64,000 bases of DNA from Selaginella tamariscina (GCA_003024785.1 PUQB01000326.1:124001-188000); one strand, 5' to 3'; positions 31,461 to 43,664 are shown, counted from the first letter of the stretch. Translations and numbers: made by a program. Notes: a model not told the origin generated them from the sequence alone.

Positions 31461-32168
31461 TGCATACCAACGTATGCATAAGTTTGAACAAGTTTATTAA
31501 ATATGTGATGTTAGTAGTAACTTGAGAAAGCTCAATATGTTTGGCCATACATTAGAGAAAAAGGTCCATGCATGGTGGATGCATGACTTGAGGGGATGTT
31601 TACTTGTGCATAGGTTGGTATGCTATAAATTATACACTGCAACATGTATATATTGCTTTGTGTGTTTGTAGATGAGGGAGATGATAATCTAAGTGTGAGG
31701 CTCACACATAGTTTACAAGGAATCATAATAAGGGAGTTGGATAGTGACCTAATGATGGTCAATTGCTACACATAAACGACCAACTAACCACGGCATCAAT
31801 GGTAGTGGGCTATGTGGAAAGATGTTGCAATGATCAAGACAAAGAGATGGTAATTGGAAAGTTTGCAATGTCACCATAGACAAAGTATCAAGTGTAAACA
31901 TCATGTCTTTATGCCTACACTGCAAACTAGGCCTTCCAAAGCCCAAGCTAGTGCTTTTCCTAGTTTAGATGGTGAACCAAGCTAACATATCCTTGTAAGG
32001 GATTCTATAGAGCATACCAATTCAAGTCTCTTGGTTGAGTATTGTGCACATAGAAATGCATGCAAATGATGAGTATGAGTTGTTGTTGGACAAATTCTGG
32101 CTAAGAGGAGCCAGTGTAGCATGATTAGGAGGTCAACATTAATCCACAAGGCAAACAATAACTAATGA
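31461..32168. other. Spacer between inverted X LTRs
   Basis: About 700 bp. Minus-strand open frames of 65-76 codons have no recognisable motif. No gene is supported. Confidence 0.4.
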
Positions 32169-33555
32169 TGTCATAATTTTATTATGACTTTTACTTCTAC
32201 TTTTACTTTAGAATTGATTGTTGTTACTTTAAACTATGTTGACAAGCCTTAAATGTAGTGAGAAACAGTCCTGCTTAATGCACTTAGGTGTTCAGGGTAG
32301 TCCGGCCAGTTGTATCACTTACCTTCAAAAAACTCTTACCCTTCTTTTTTGTGTCTCAGTTGGGTCATTGATTAGTTTTGATGATTTCGACATGTTAGAT
32401 ATGGGTAAAAACAGCCTTAAAGTTGACATAATCCTAGGGTTACCCTAAACCCACGCCCATAATCCCTCAGGTTAGGGTTTAGGTTAAGTTTAAAACTCAT
32501 CAAATATATTCTCATTGGGAATGATTCTTTATGTTAGCTCATTTTACAAAATAAAAGAACATGTAGGGGGCCTTTATCACATATATCAAGTAGTATATGT
32601 AGTGAGAATTCCTGAGTTCATTATTCTTTTACCCGTGCAAGCTCTAGCTTATGTTGTCAAGGCACAACCCTTTATTATGTTACCCAACTTTCAAATGATA
32701 GGGGTATGTCCTACCTTCGGGGTAGCCTACCCTTAACATTAACAAATCCATGCCTAAGAGGTCTTGTCGAATTGCACATTCCAAGGGTCAGAAGTTAATT
32801 CATGTCTTCAACCTTCTTTTCACATTAAATTAGGAGTAGCACTCAAAGTTAACAATGTCACATGAAGATGTGACACTAGGCTAGATTGCATATAGTATAA
32901 TGCAGAAGGCACGCCCTTTGGGATTGTCTCATGGGCTCAATGTCGAGGGCTTGAATACTTTAATAAGCTCACATTAGGGTATTAAGCCTTGGGCATCGGC
33001 TCAAGGGAGGTTAGATCTTATAATTAGGTGTGCTAATGACACACTTGGCTAAGGGGTGTTCTTCTTGGGATTTAGGGGTTGAAAAACCTAAACTCATTAG
33101 TAAGAGCCCTTTTGTGAGGCCCTTGCGAGGTCGTGCACTTAGGGTTGTCTAAGTCTAACCTTAAAGAATTTACTTAGTAGAACACTCATGTCTGCCTATG
33201 GTGCACACTCATGTCCTCATTAAGTACTTGGCCACTTAAACCCTTAAGGATTATCATGATTTAGGGTATCCCTTGATGCTCTAAAGAGGTCGTACTCCTC
33301 GATGAGGGTGATTCCTCAAGGGGTAAGTCACAATGCATTGGCTTTGTCACAATGGTATGCGCAAGGCATGCCTCCTTAGTGTGGTTAAGGCATGAGCCTA
33401 ACTTTTGGGACATGATCCAATAGTCTACTCAGATTATCCAAGGTTTAGGGAATAGTCTTGGGGTAGGACCTTAACTCTTGTGCTTATTTGGGCATTTGAG
33501 TTAGGCTCCAGGGGTTGTCTTAGAAGAAGACTTAGAGTTGCTCACATAGGGTGTT
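32169..33555 (+). repeat. X-type LTR (5' LTR of X2)
   Basis: Starts TGTCATAATTTTATTATGAC, a 20-base near-perfect hairpin. It carries the conserved hairpin near 32,860 and the GGGGTAAGTCACAATGC block near 33,320. The last ~100 bp of the LTR are lost. Confidence 0.7.
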
Positions 33556-33757
33556 GATGATGAATAATGGGGAAAGAATTATATTTAAATGTGCATCTTT
33601 GACTTTGGTAAAAGGGGCATATTCAAACATAAGAATGAACACTACATTCTAATAGAAAGTGTGAAATGAGTCCTCACTATAGCACATGTTTTTTAGAGTG
33701 TAACTTAAGAGCAAGCTATGGTCATGAACTTATGATACAATGAGATTGGGTATTAAT

Positions 33758-34187
33758 TGTCATGACCGAATACAGGATACGAGTTACATGATAGCCTATA
33801 GGATATTCTTATAGGATATGCCTATAGGATATACCTACAGGATATGCCTATAGGATATATATACAAGATATGCCTGCAGGATATTCTTACAGGATATACC
33901 TACAGGATATTCTTACAGGATATGCCTATAGGATATACTACATGATATGCCTAAAGGATAAGGGTCACTATTTTTAGCTCATGACCATTTAGACTCATGA
34001 CCAGATTAGCTTGGAGTTATGAGTATAAAAGCTCCGACCTAATTGTTGTACAATCCGTTACTATCAACACCAGTCATTTACATATTCTTGTCTTGTTGTT
34101 CCTTGTTCTTGTTTTGTTCCTTGCTCTTGCCTTGTTCTTCAGTCAAGCCTTCTTATTGTTATCTTGCTCTTAGGTCGTGGCTTGACA
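33758..34187 (+). repeat. 5' LTR with internal minisatellite
   Basis: 430 bp. Between about 33,775 and 33,960 it is a run of near-identical 20-bp units such as AGGATATGCCTATAGGATAT, each nearly self-complementary. Next come the block CTCATGACC...AGCTTGGAGT, a TATA box, and a T-rich region ending GGCTTGACA. Confidence 0.9.
34024..34030 (+). promoter_or_regulatory. TATA box of the 5' LTR
   Basis: TATAAAA in the context GAGTATAAAAGCTCCGACC. The same sequence is kept in the 3' LTR (39,597-39,603), and on the minus strand in the solo LTR and the copy at 54,920. The position between the minisatellite and the LTR end fits the retrotransposon promoter. Confidence 0.65.
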
Positions 34188-34289
34188 ATTTGATAGTAAC
34201 TGCTTTCATAGCTTTACGATTTTCAGCTACTTTTTTTCCTTGATTCTTCTCTTTTCGTTTTTCTCCTTTTTTTTTTTCTTTCATAGATC

Positions 34290-35255
34290 ATGGCCGATTT
34301 TGAGCACTTTCAACGCAAGCACCAAATATTGCTTCATGAGCTAGCCACTTTGCACCAAGTGATCATAAATCTACAAGGTTCCACCAACGCGGCGCATACA
34401 GCTGCTGATGCATCCTCCAAGGCTGCTGCACATGCTCTCTCTCAAGCATCCGTGATTTCCTCTACATCGAACCTTCTTCGGAGCCGAAGATTAGCATGCC
34501 AAAAAAAGTTCAATGGCAATCGTGTCGATTTTTAAGGGTTCCTGAATCAGATTAAGCTTTTTGATCCGCATACAACCACGTCGCTACTGACTGATGCACA
34601 AAGGTTGGCCTTTTGGCATCCCTATTAGTTGGATCTCCACGGGCTTGGGTTGCCCCTTTGCTGGAACGTGACGACATTGATGGAAGACTTTGAAGGTTTC
34701 GTGGCTGCCTTTGAAGCTTGCTTTGGAATCCCGATAAGTATGTTCCGCATGCACAAAGTTATGAAAGCGCACACAAGGATCTTGACCAGCTTCCGTTTAT
34801 GCATCCGAATTTCAGCAACTTTGCACGAACATTCTATGGGACGAGACTGTATTGATTGAACACTTTCATTTTGGGTTGAGGATGATGTGAAGGACCTTCT
34901 CCTTTCGTTACCGGATGCCCAAACATTAGCGGAGATCATGCAACAGGCCGTTCGCTGCGACAACCGCTTGTTCGAGCGTCGTCAGGAAAAATCCCGTCAG
35001 TAGTTCCTGCAAACCAATCCTGCAGCTGTGGTACATACTTTTGCGACACCTTCTGGAGTAGTTCCTATGGAGGTTGAGAAATACAAGCGTGGCTCACTTT
35101 CCGCTACTGAGAAGCAACGTTGCCGCAGTGAGAATCTATGTTTGTATTGTGGTGAAGCAGGACATAAGGTACGAAATGTCCTATTAAAGCCAGGAAGTTC
35201 AAGACGCATGAAGTTCAGTTGGAAAACTTCAATGTTCACTTCATTTAGGAGCCAC
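34290..35255 (+). pseudogene. gag: gag of the 34-39 kb chromovirus
   Basis: Starts at the ATG at 34,290 (MADFEHFQRKHQILLHELAT), with a helical Ala/Ser-rich N-terminal part. The capsid region follows in shifted frames (DFEGFVAAFEACFG near 34,690; a LLLSLPDAQTLAE-like helix near 34,900). The zinc knuckle CLYCGEAGHK (about 35,145) has lost its last Cys through a deletion, while the other two copies keep AEC. The role is packaging of element RNA. It is broken near 34,535, 34,620 and 35,000. Confidence 0.75.
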
Positions 35256-35289
35256 GAAGTTGGACGTAGGTGCATGCTCCATTGGTGCT

Positions 35290-35450
35290 GCTCATACCAT
35301 TCTATCACTTAAGTTTCCTATACACATTCATCTCAATAATCGAGAGCTCAAGGAGTTTGCCCTATTAGACACTGGTGCAAATGCATGCTTCATGGATGAC
35401 ACTTTTACAACTCAACATGGCATTCCGATGAAAGAAGTTGAAGCGTGTAG
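35290..35450 (+). pseudogene. Retropepsin-like protease segment
   Basis: LKEFALLDTGANACFMDD (35,348-35,400) contains the D-T-G-A active-site motif of retroviral-type aspartic proteases. The rest of the domain is short, and a long Ser/Pro-rich linker (35,450-35,850) follows, which in the sister copy near 61,100-61,500 is longer. Confidence 0.75.
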
Positions 35451-35869
35451 TTCCTGTAGAGGTGGCCAATGTATAGGATTCTTCCAATCCTATACACTTG
35501 TCAACATCCACATATGTTTCTCCCAATCCTTGCCTCTTTTCATTACTCTTCTTATGTTCCACCCCCAAGATCCTTCCTCTTTTTCAATCACATCTCCCTC
35601 CTTCTCCTCTTCGAGTTCTTACACTACCATGCATGAACTTGCCACTGATCCTGCTCCTTTTCATCTTTTTGCCTTCTAAGTAACTCCTACGTCCTCTTTT
35701 ACCTTTCCTGTATCTGATTCCCCTGTTTTTCAATTTCCTTCTCCTGTTCCTTCTTCTCCTCCTTCTTCCCTGCCATCCAAGTATCACTCCTTTCAGAACG
35801 TTTTTGACAAGCACAAGGCTGCAGTTCTTCCTGTTCACAGGTCCTACGACTGTCCTATTGATCTTGTGG

Positions 35870-36789
35870 AAGGAAAGACTCCACCGTTCGGACCAATTTA
35901 TGCACTGTCACCTACAGAATTGGAAGTTCTTTGTCAGTACATCGAGGAAAACTTGGCATCCTGCTTCATTCGTCACTCAAAGTCCCTACAGGAGCATCTA
36001 TCTTCTTTGTCAAGAAGAAAGATGGGAGTTTACGTTTGGTTGTGGACTACAGAGGTTTGAATCAAGTCACCATTTGGAATCGGTACCTGTTGCCATTGAT
36101 TCTGGAACTTCTCGATCGGTTGCAAGGAGCAAAAGTGTTCACAAAGATTAACTTACGAGGGGCTTACAATCTTGTACGGATTCGTCCAGGCGATGAGTGG
36201 AAGACTGCCTTTCGTATAAGGTATGGACACTTTGAGTATATGGTGATGCCTTTCGGACTTACCAATGCCCCAACCGTGTTCCAACACATGGTGAACGACA
36301 TTTTTCGTGACTTCTTGGACCAGTTTGTGGTAATCTACCTCGATGACATTTTGATTTTCTCCAAGGACCAGGCGGCTCATGACAAGCATGTACGAATAGT
36401 CTTACAGAGGTTTCGCGAGCATGGCCTGTATGCGAAGTTGGAGAAGTGTTTCTTCGACAGGGATACTGTAGAGTTCTTGGGCTACATCGTCTTTCCTGCT
36501 GGCGTTTCCATGGATATGCACAAGGCCCAAGTCTGTACGAGATGTACAATGTTTCCTTGGCTTTGCAAACTTCTACAGGCGTTTCATACATCTTCTCCAA
36601 GCGTGTACTTCCACTCACGGAACTCACCAAGAGCACAGGAGTGTTCTCTTGGTCCGACAAGGCAGAACATGCATTCACAACTCAAGAACATCTTCATGAT
36701 AGCTCCGATTTTAGCACATCTTGATCCTTCTCGTCCCTTCTTCGTTGAAGCAGTTGCCTCGGATTTTGCAGTAGGATCTGTTCTATCAC
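35870..36789 (+). pseudogene. pol: Reverse transcriptase domain
   Basis: Motifs in order: [20 protein letters not shown] (about 36,005-36,062), [31 protein letters not shown] (36,208-36,265), [12 protein letters not shown], and the catalytic [12 protein letters not shown] (36,328-36,364). LEKCFF and EFLGY follow. A deletion after 36,530 removes part of the thumb and connection. One frame is open from 35,931 to 36,794, so the palm is nearly intact. A solo LTR then interrupts the RNase H part. Confidence 0.9.
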
Positions 36790-37372
36790 TGTAAGTCACG
36801 ATCCAGGAACCAGGAAGTGAGTAGGATTTCGAGAATAGGAAGGCTTGACTCAGGAACAGGACCGAGAGCAGGACAAGAACTAGGAATAAGACAGAAACAG
36901 GACAGATCCAGGAGCAGGGCAGGATCAGGATAGGATCCGGGAGCAAGACAGGAAAGCGTAGGACAGGATCCAAGAACAAGATAGGAACAAGACAGGATCC
37001 AAGAAAAGGCAAGAGCAGGAGGCAAGGAGCAAGACACGAACAAGACAAGAACAAGAATGATCGTAGAAAGACTGGTGTTGATAGTAACTGATTGTACAAC
37101 AATTAGGTCGGAGCTTTTATGTTCACAACTCCAAGCTAATCTGGTCATGAGCCTAATCTAGTCACTAGCCAAAATTGGTCATCCTTATCCTATAGGATAT
37201 CCTGTAAGAATATCATGCGGGAATATCCTGTAGGCATATCCTGTGAGAATATCCTGCGGGAATATCCTGTGGCATATCCTGTGGGAATATCTTGCGAGCC
37301 GAATCCTGTATCGCATATCCTATAGGCTGAATCTTATATGTCGTATCCTGTATCCTGTATCGGGTCGTGACA
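36790..37372 (-). mobile_element. Solo chromovirus LTR inserted in RNase H
   Basis: 583 bp, minus orientation, bounded by TGTAAGTCACGATCC and GGGTCGTGACA, with the family minisatellite at about 37,185-37,350. It is flanked by a perfect 5-bp duplication ATCAC (36,785-36,789 and 37,373-37,377). The host coding frame continues across the site. Compared with the host's own LTRs it carries an extra ~150-bp GGACAGGA/GAGCAGGA-rich stretch also found at 63,600-63,720 and 54,750-54,830, so it belongs to a longer LTR subfamily. Confidence 0.95.
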
Positions 37373-37760
37373 ATCACAAGTTGGAGAAGATAAGTTGCTT
37401 CATCCTGTAGCTTTTACTCTTGTAAGTTCCTTTCGACGGAGATCAATTACGAGATTTATGACAAGGAACTCAAGGCCATTGTGGATTCGTTCGAGGAGTG
37501 GCAGCTTTCCTGAAAGTGCTGCGCATCATGTACAAGTTTCTTATGGATCACAAGAACCTGGAGTATTTTCAAACGGCTCAAGTTCTCAGTCGGCGACATG
37601 CTAGGTGGGCAAAGTTCCTATCACGTTTTTGATTTCATCATCATCTACAGGCCTAGTTTTCGAAATGGTAAGGCAGATGCATTGTCTAGGCGCTCTTACC
37701 TTGCACCGACCCTGGGCGATCCTGCATATGACTGTCAAAAGCAAGTGTTGTTAGGTCCTG
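37373..37760 (+). pseudogene. RNase H and tether remainder
   Basis: After the inserted [19 protein letters not shown] (about 37,455-37,500) and RNGKADALSRRSYL (37,660-37,700) are the conserved RNase H segments (the ADALSR motif). Two frameshifts lie between them. The zone to 38,030 is the linker to integrase. Confidence 0.8.
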
Positions 37761-38029
37761 ATCGACTTTCGGCTTGTGGATACAAGTTCATCAGGCCTCC
37801 AGTAGATTCCACACTCCTACAGGACATCCATTTGCAGTTGGCTACAGATGACTTGGCAAGGAATGTGTTTTCACACATTAGTCCTAACATGGCAAGTTCC
37901 TCTTCCTTCAGTTCCAGTACAGACTACAAGTTGTTTTACCATACAGGACGGACTCCTGTATTGGGAAGGTCTCTTGTATGTTCCTGTTGGTGTTTGCAGG
38001 ACTCATGTGGTACATGATTGTTATGATAC

Positions 38030-38760
38030 CCTGGCTACATGACATTTTGGTGTGGCCAAACAGTTGAGTTGGTGACTCGTAACTATTGGTGGCCTGGGTT
38101 GCGAGGTTTTGTGGACAAGTTTGTACGGAGTTGTGACACTTGCAATAGGTCGAAGATGCCTTTCACGTGCCCTCTGGTCTTCTTCGTCCTCTTCCTGTTC
38201 CTTCTGCTCCTTGGAGATCCATTTCTATGGATTTCCTCACAGATCTTCCTCCTTCTCATGGATTTGATGCAATTCTTGTCGTGGTTGACCGTTTCACCAA
38301 ACAAGCTCATTTCCTATCATGTCACAAGATTGCTACACAGGCAGACAACTGCTGAGTTGGTGATCCGCGAAGTATTCCGACATCATGGTCTTCCTGAGAG
38401 CATTATTTTCTGATCGAGGTCCACAATTCATGTCCAAGTTTTGGCAGAACTTCTCCGGAGTCTACAGGTTAAGCGGACCTTTCTTCAGGATACCATCCAC
38501 AAACTGATGGGCAGTCAGAACGCACGATTCAGACCTTGGAGCAATATCTTCGCTGCTTCATCAGTTACCAACAGGACAACTGGTTGGACCTTCTTCCAAT
38601 GGCGGAGTTTGCCTACAACAACTCCGTTCACGCATCTACATGTCAGACATCTTTCTTTGCTCTTATAGGCTACCATCCACGTTTTGACTTTGCTCTCCTG
38701 CTTCTCCTTCTTCTCTCCTACAGTACAGGATCGTCTCCAACATCTTCGTCAGGTACATGA
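38030..38760 (+). pseudogene. Integrase domain
   Basis: The zinc-binding half gives ELVTRNYWWPGLRGFV and [10 protein letters not shown] (38,060-38,155). The core gives [17 protein letters not shown] (38,225-38,275, first Asp), then SDRGPQF near 38,413 (second Asp) and an A-QTLEQYLR-like segment near 38,530 with the Glu lost to frameshift. The domain inserts element DNA into the chromosome. It is broken by at least three frameshifts. Confidence 0.85.
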
Positions 38761-38929
38761 GGATCTCCAAGTTCATCTTTAGCAGGCACAGGAACGGTAC
38801 AAGCATTATGCTGATGCTCATCGTCAACCGACACCTACATACAAGATTGTGATCTCATGTAGCTTCTTCGTCGGCATATTCGCATCATAGGCCTTCTTCT
38901 AAGTTAGATTTTCAACATTGGGCCCTTAC

Positions 38930-39300
38930 AAGATTGCGGCTGAGGTCAATCCTGTAGCTTTCCGACTCGAGTCACCATCTACGTGAAACTTCACCCTATG
39001 TTTCACACTTCTTTGTTGGAGCCATATCATCCTTCTTCTCTTCTTGGTCGTGCTTCTTCTCCTCCCCCTCCTGTGGTCATTGACGGTGAACCTGAGTATG
39101 AAGTTGCAGCCATCCTTGATTCTCGTCTTCATCACGCCAACTTCAATACTTGGTGGATTGGAAAGGTTATTTGCCTACCGATCGCACTTGGGAACCTGCA
39201 TCCAACTTACTCCATGCTTCTTCCAAAGTTGCTGCTTTCCATCGGCGTTATCCTACTAAACCAGGTCCCAAGACTCGTGGACTCGTCCTTAGGAAGAAGG
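38930..39300 (+). pseudogene. Integrase C-terminal region with chromodomain
   Basis: [33 protein letters not shown] and [19 protein letters not shown] (39,152-39,210 in the third frame) are the chromodomain of chromoviruses, including the aromatic residues of the cage and the WEP segment. Such domains bind modified histone H3 and direct integration. A frameshift splits it at about 39,150. Confidence 0.85.
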
Positions 39301-39303
39301 TGC

Positions 39304-39741
39304 TGTCACGACTGGATATAGGATACGAGTTACAGGATATGCCTATAGGATATTCCTACAAGATATGCCTATAGGATATACCTACAGGATATGCCTATAG
39401 GATATTCCTACAAGATATGCCTTAGGATATACCTACAGGATATGCCTATGGATATGCCTACAGGATATGCCTGCAGGATATTCCTACAGGATATACCTAC
39501 AGGATATTCCTACAAGATATGCCTAAAGGATAAGGGTCACTATGTTTAGCTCATGACCATATTAGACTCATGACCAAATTAACTTGGAGTTGTGAGTATA
39601 AAAGCTCCGACTTAATTGTTGTACAATCAGTTACTATCAATACCAGTCATTCTACGATCATTCTTGTCTTGTTCCTTGCTCTTGCCTTGTTCTTGAGTTA
39701 GCCTTCTTATTGTTATCTTGCTCTTAGGCCGTGGCTTGACA
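39304..39741 (+). repeat. 3' LTR of the chromovirus
   Basis: 438 bp, TGTCACGACT...GGCTTGACA. The minisatellite (about 39,325-39,530) has a different number and order of units from the 5' LTR, and the remaining sequence differs by scattered substitutions, which indicates an insertion that is not recent. Confidence 0.9.
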
Positions 39742-42451
39742 TTAACATATGATCAATTTTTAAGCGGTTAGTTTGAAAATGCAATGTACTCAAAATATTG
39801 TTTGATGTTCATAGTATTTCGATGATGCTAGTTACAAGTAATATTAGGTTGGATTATATTGCTGAATTCAAGTCTATTGATTTGAACAAAGTAAACATGA
39901 CATCTAAGTTAGTAGTAAGTGTGCACTATGTGTTTAAGTTAGACTAACTTGATTACAATTGTATCTCATAGAAGATCATGAGGAAGACTTGAGATAATAA
40001 CTTGTGGATTATGCATTCTTATTGATATAGTTTTGGGGTAGATGGCATAATTTACTAAAACATAAATACTGAAAATCTATGTTTACAATTTAGTTTATTG
40101 AGTAATGAAGGACTTGCATAATGAAGGCGTTCAACGCACACTTGTGCATTTTTATTGTTAATCTTTAAGCTTAAAATCTGAAGCATTGTTTGCTAAACTT
40201 TTGAACAAGAGTGATTCTTTGGTTAACATAAGCATTAAATTTAAGATCTCCATTTTTCCAACAAAAAAAAAAGGTAAAAAAGCATGCTAGTTTTACTAAA
40301 GTATGTTCAGAAAGTCTATGATGCAAGAACATTTGAGTATATAGAGGTTTTGGTGCATGTACCTTCTAAAAAAATCAATATCCAATAGAATTTAAAAGTT
40401 GATGTTGATTTTCAATATCGACTTCATTTTGCAGTTGAATATGATTATTCAAAGTTAGTTTTCTTAACTTTGCATCACGGTCACAAATATGAGTTACAAA
40501 GTACGTATCTTCATCCTTTAGAATATCAAGGTCCTTTTTTATGATCATGATCCAAGGTTCTTAGCGTATAATTTGATATTCAATTTGAAAATGTGAGGTT
40601 TCCTATCATTTTATTTATTAAAATATTTATACTTTAGACTTTAAAAGTATTTGTGACAGTCTTTATAAGATTGATTATAAATGACTTAAGAAAATATGGC
40701 TGTTAAATATTGACATTGGAGCACATAATATTAAGACTTAATTATGATCACATGGGGTGGTTATATAATGAGATAAAGAAGACTCAAAGGGGGAATTTAA
40801 ATGTAACACTTTAATAAGGTATATAACACGAACTTAAGTTAGTTGAGAATTGAAAAAGAGTTTCTTAATACATTGCTTAGGGAGTAATGTAGTACTTTAT
40901 GGATTACTAAATGTCCAAAATGAGTATATTAGTTTGATTTAATGAACTAGATATCATATTTATGTTTGGAGAGTTTAATTGAATTATGAGATATACTGAA
41001 ACATGAAGTTAGTATAAACTTTAATATTATTATAATTCTTGCATTTTGATAAATTGGTACGATTATACAAACATATTTGCTAATGTAACAACTTGTTAAT
41101 AAACTCAAGATTTAAGTATTACATGATCATTATCATTTGAGAGTATCAATATTGAAATTGCAATTGTTTATGAAATAAAGATTAGTTTAAAAGGTGCTTG
41201 TCAAAACACTAATTACTCAAATTAGTGAAAAAGTTATACTTCACTATAACTTTGCGGGGAAATGTTTATATAATTAGTATGAGAGTGGAAATGGATATAA
41301 TATTATAGAGGCATGCAATATTACAAGTTCTTGAAGACTCCTATCATGGGAATTAAGTTTTGAAATTTAGTATTTATACATAGTGAGATAAGAAATTAAG
41401 AATTATTAAATAAACCTAGTAGTTGTGCTCTATGGGGAATGATTACAATAGGAACGGGTCAGTTGAGACACATGACATCTAAAGATTGTCGATTGAGGCA
41501 CTAAATATAGGTTGAATTTTTTGGTTTCTACATCGATTTGTTAAAAATGTTTGTTAACTTATATTTGATTCTTGAACTGACTGGTGTTTTGAAAGAGTAC
41601 AAAGCCGGTTGTAAAAGGCAAATGGTAAAGCTATGACACTTGATTGCAGATTTACCCAAATTTTCTATTGGGAATAAATTTATGTCAATGACACACCAAG
41701 TGAATGGGCTAATTTGGGGTTAGCATAATGTTGTTGTATACATGTGTACAACCATGTACCTTTGGGATTTTCTCTTGCTAGATTGACACATTCTACAATG
41801 AATAGGGTTTCAAAAATAGTACTCTCATATTAGAAAAGAGCTTCATTCTGATAAATGTCTCATACCTAATCTAGCATAGCTATACACTAAAAGGGGATAG
41901 GTGTAGTAGCAAACCCTTATGCAAAGAGTATGAGAAACAATGAAAGATGCAAAAATATGAGGCTATAATACTGTAACATGTGGAAATATGGAACCATTGA
42001 AAAAAATTTATAAAAAAAGTGAAGCCATTGGATTAAGCATTTAATTTACTTGTTGTATGCTTAATAACATGGTCGCTAAATGTATTTAAAAGTTAAGAAA
42101 TAAAGTAAGGCTTTATTTCTTATTAACCTATAAAGTTCCAGTTAAGTAAAAAAAATTAACCATTATGTTATCTTCATCGGATAAAGACTTTTTAGATGTG
42201 CAAAGGTCTCCATGTGACTTCATATCATAAGTGGTACCTCCAAAAGTTAAGTTTTATGACTTAGTGAATGATAGTTTTGAAGTATTTGGCTTCGCATAAT
42301 GCAAGGGGGATAATGAAAAGTATATGAACTTTTTTATTGACTCCACATAAAGTGATATGTGAGTTTTGATTAATTTTTTTTAACATTATCTAATCTTGGA
42401 GTTGGAGTTATCTATTAATAAGGATGTTGACATTTTCAAAGACAAAGAGAG

Positions 42452-43027
42452 TGTTATAGTTTTTTATGACCTTTAATTTTACCTTAGAGTTGACTGTTGT
42501 TACCTTGTTAATAAGCTCTAAATGATCCCCGCTTAGTACACTTAGGTGTTAAGGGTAGTTCAACCTACCTTGAGAAACTTTAGACTAAGGTAGCACTTAC
42601 CTTTAAAAAAATTTTATCCTTGTTTTCGTGTCTTGGGTTGGTTATTGATTAGTTTTAGTGAGTCCAACATGTGGATATGGGTAGAAACACCCTTAGGGTC
42701 TAGGGTTGTGCTAACCCCACGCCTTATGTCATAGTTTCTACTATGACTCCCTTTTTACTTTGAACGTTGACTATTGTTACCTATTATACTATGTTGATAA
42801 GCCCTAGGTGTAGAAGAAACATGCCCGCTTAGTGCACTTGGATATCTAGTGATGGTCTAGCTGGGTGTCATTAGGTATTTGTAAGAAACTCTGCCCAGTT
42901 GGATTAATGGCTAGTTTCAGTGAGTTCGACATGTCGGATATGTTTAGAAATACCCTTTAGGTTTGACAGGTTAGGGTTTAGGGGTTATGGATAACTCACC
43001 AAGTATATTCCCTCTGGGAATGAGATT
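42452..43027 (+). repeat. X-type LTR pieces (3' LTR of X2 and a second copy)
   Basis: The first LTR starts at 42,452 (TGTTATAGTTTTTTATGAC) and is cut at 42,726, where a second LTR start TGTCATAGTTTCTACTATGA begins at 42,727. That copy is itself cut near 43,027 by an E fragment. Both carry the CTTAGTGCACTTGG-type block. Confidence 0.6.
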
Positions 43028-43664
43028 CTGTGCCGGGCATGATACATGAAAATGGGAATATAAAATAAATTGCTAATTAATACTTAAGTTTAATTATTAA
43101 TTAATTATTTAATTAATATATAATTAAGCCTTAAATATTAATTAATTAACAAATTAATCCTTTATTAACTTACTTAGTAAGGAATATTCCTAAAATATCT
43201 TAAAATATTTGTATTATTCTCCATTGTAAAAATATTTTACAATAATTAAAAAATACTTTCAAACATAATTACAAATGAAATCATTTCCTTATCAACCTGT
43301 TAATCCTTTTATAATTACTTTCGCCTTAACCATATAAAGAAATCTCTTCATTTTGTCTAAATCATCACTCTTCGGATTAATCAAATTTTTTGGTCAATAT
43401 TTTTATGTTGTTGCCACCACCTAACACTCTCACGAATGCAGTTAGGAGTTACCATCCTTGTTAATACATAAGTTGTGATAAGAAGTGGAGTGCATAAAAG
43501 CTTATCTAAATAATGATGTTCCTTAATAATAATATTGTAGAGCGCCTAGTTGCTTTCTTTTAATTTATAAAATTCAATATCACGAGAAATAAAAACGTCA
43601 GGGTATGTTTTATATGGTGAATATTGCTCACAAAAGTTTCCAAGATTCTTCTTTCTGAAGCACA
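43028..43664 (-). mobile_element. E fragment: tail plus 3' part of the HAD gene
   Basis: Begins with GGGCATGATACATGAAAATG (common terminus minus its last bases) and ends inside the HAD gene C-terminus (CTTTCTGAAGCACAT, about 43,660). No functional coding sequence. It interrupts an X LTR. Confidence 0.6.

Larger units (their letters stand above)
33758..39741 (+). mobile_element. Ty3/gypsy chromovirus, degenerate full-length
   Basis: 5,984 bp including a nested 583-bp solo LTR. LTRs (33,758-34,187 and 39,304-39,741) begin TGTCA and end TTGACA. The flanks are TTAAT and TTAAC, a 5-bp target duplication with one change, and the equivalent X1 site reads TTAAC. Internal order is gag, protease, reverse transcriptase, RNase H, integrase, chromodomain, as in chromoviruses. 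Frameshifts and stops in every domain make it non-autonomous today. No clear primer site was found after the 5' LTR (ATTTGATAGTAAC). Confidence 0.9.
32169..43027 (+). mobile_element. Non-autonomous LTR retrotransposon X2, split by a chromovirus
   Basis: 5' LTR at 32,169-33,555, interior at 33,556-33,757 and 39,742-42,451, 3' LTR from 42,452, all in plus orientation. The interior matches X1 in reverse complement and has no coding capacity. The 5' LTR end, primer site and leader are missing at about 33,555 through a deletion. A purine-rich stretch (CAAAGACAAAGAGAG) precedes the 3' LTR. The Ty3 element at 33,758-39,741 is a later insertion: X1 shows the empty site. Confidence 0.7.

Noticed and set aside
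32515-32736. 73-codon open frame
   Set aside because: It lies wholly inside an X-type LTR and is not conserved in the other LTR copies.
34584-34963. Minus-strand open frames opposite gag
   Set aside because: Shadows of the gag coding strand, with no motif of their own.
36584-37148. Long minus-strand open frames (120-172 codons) with Leu/Pro/Cys repeats
   Set aside because: They are translations of the solo LTR and its CTTGTCCTGCTCC repeats. The 54,681-54,866 frame is the same.
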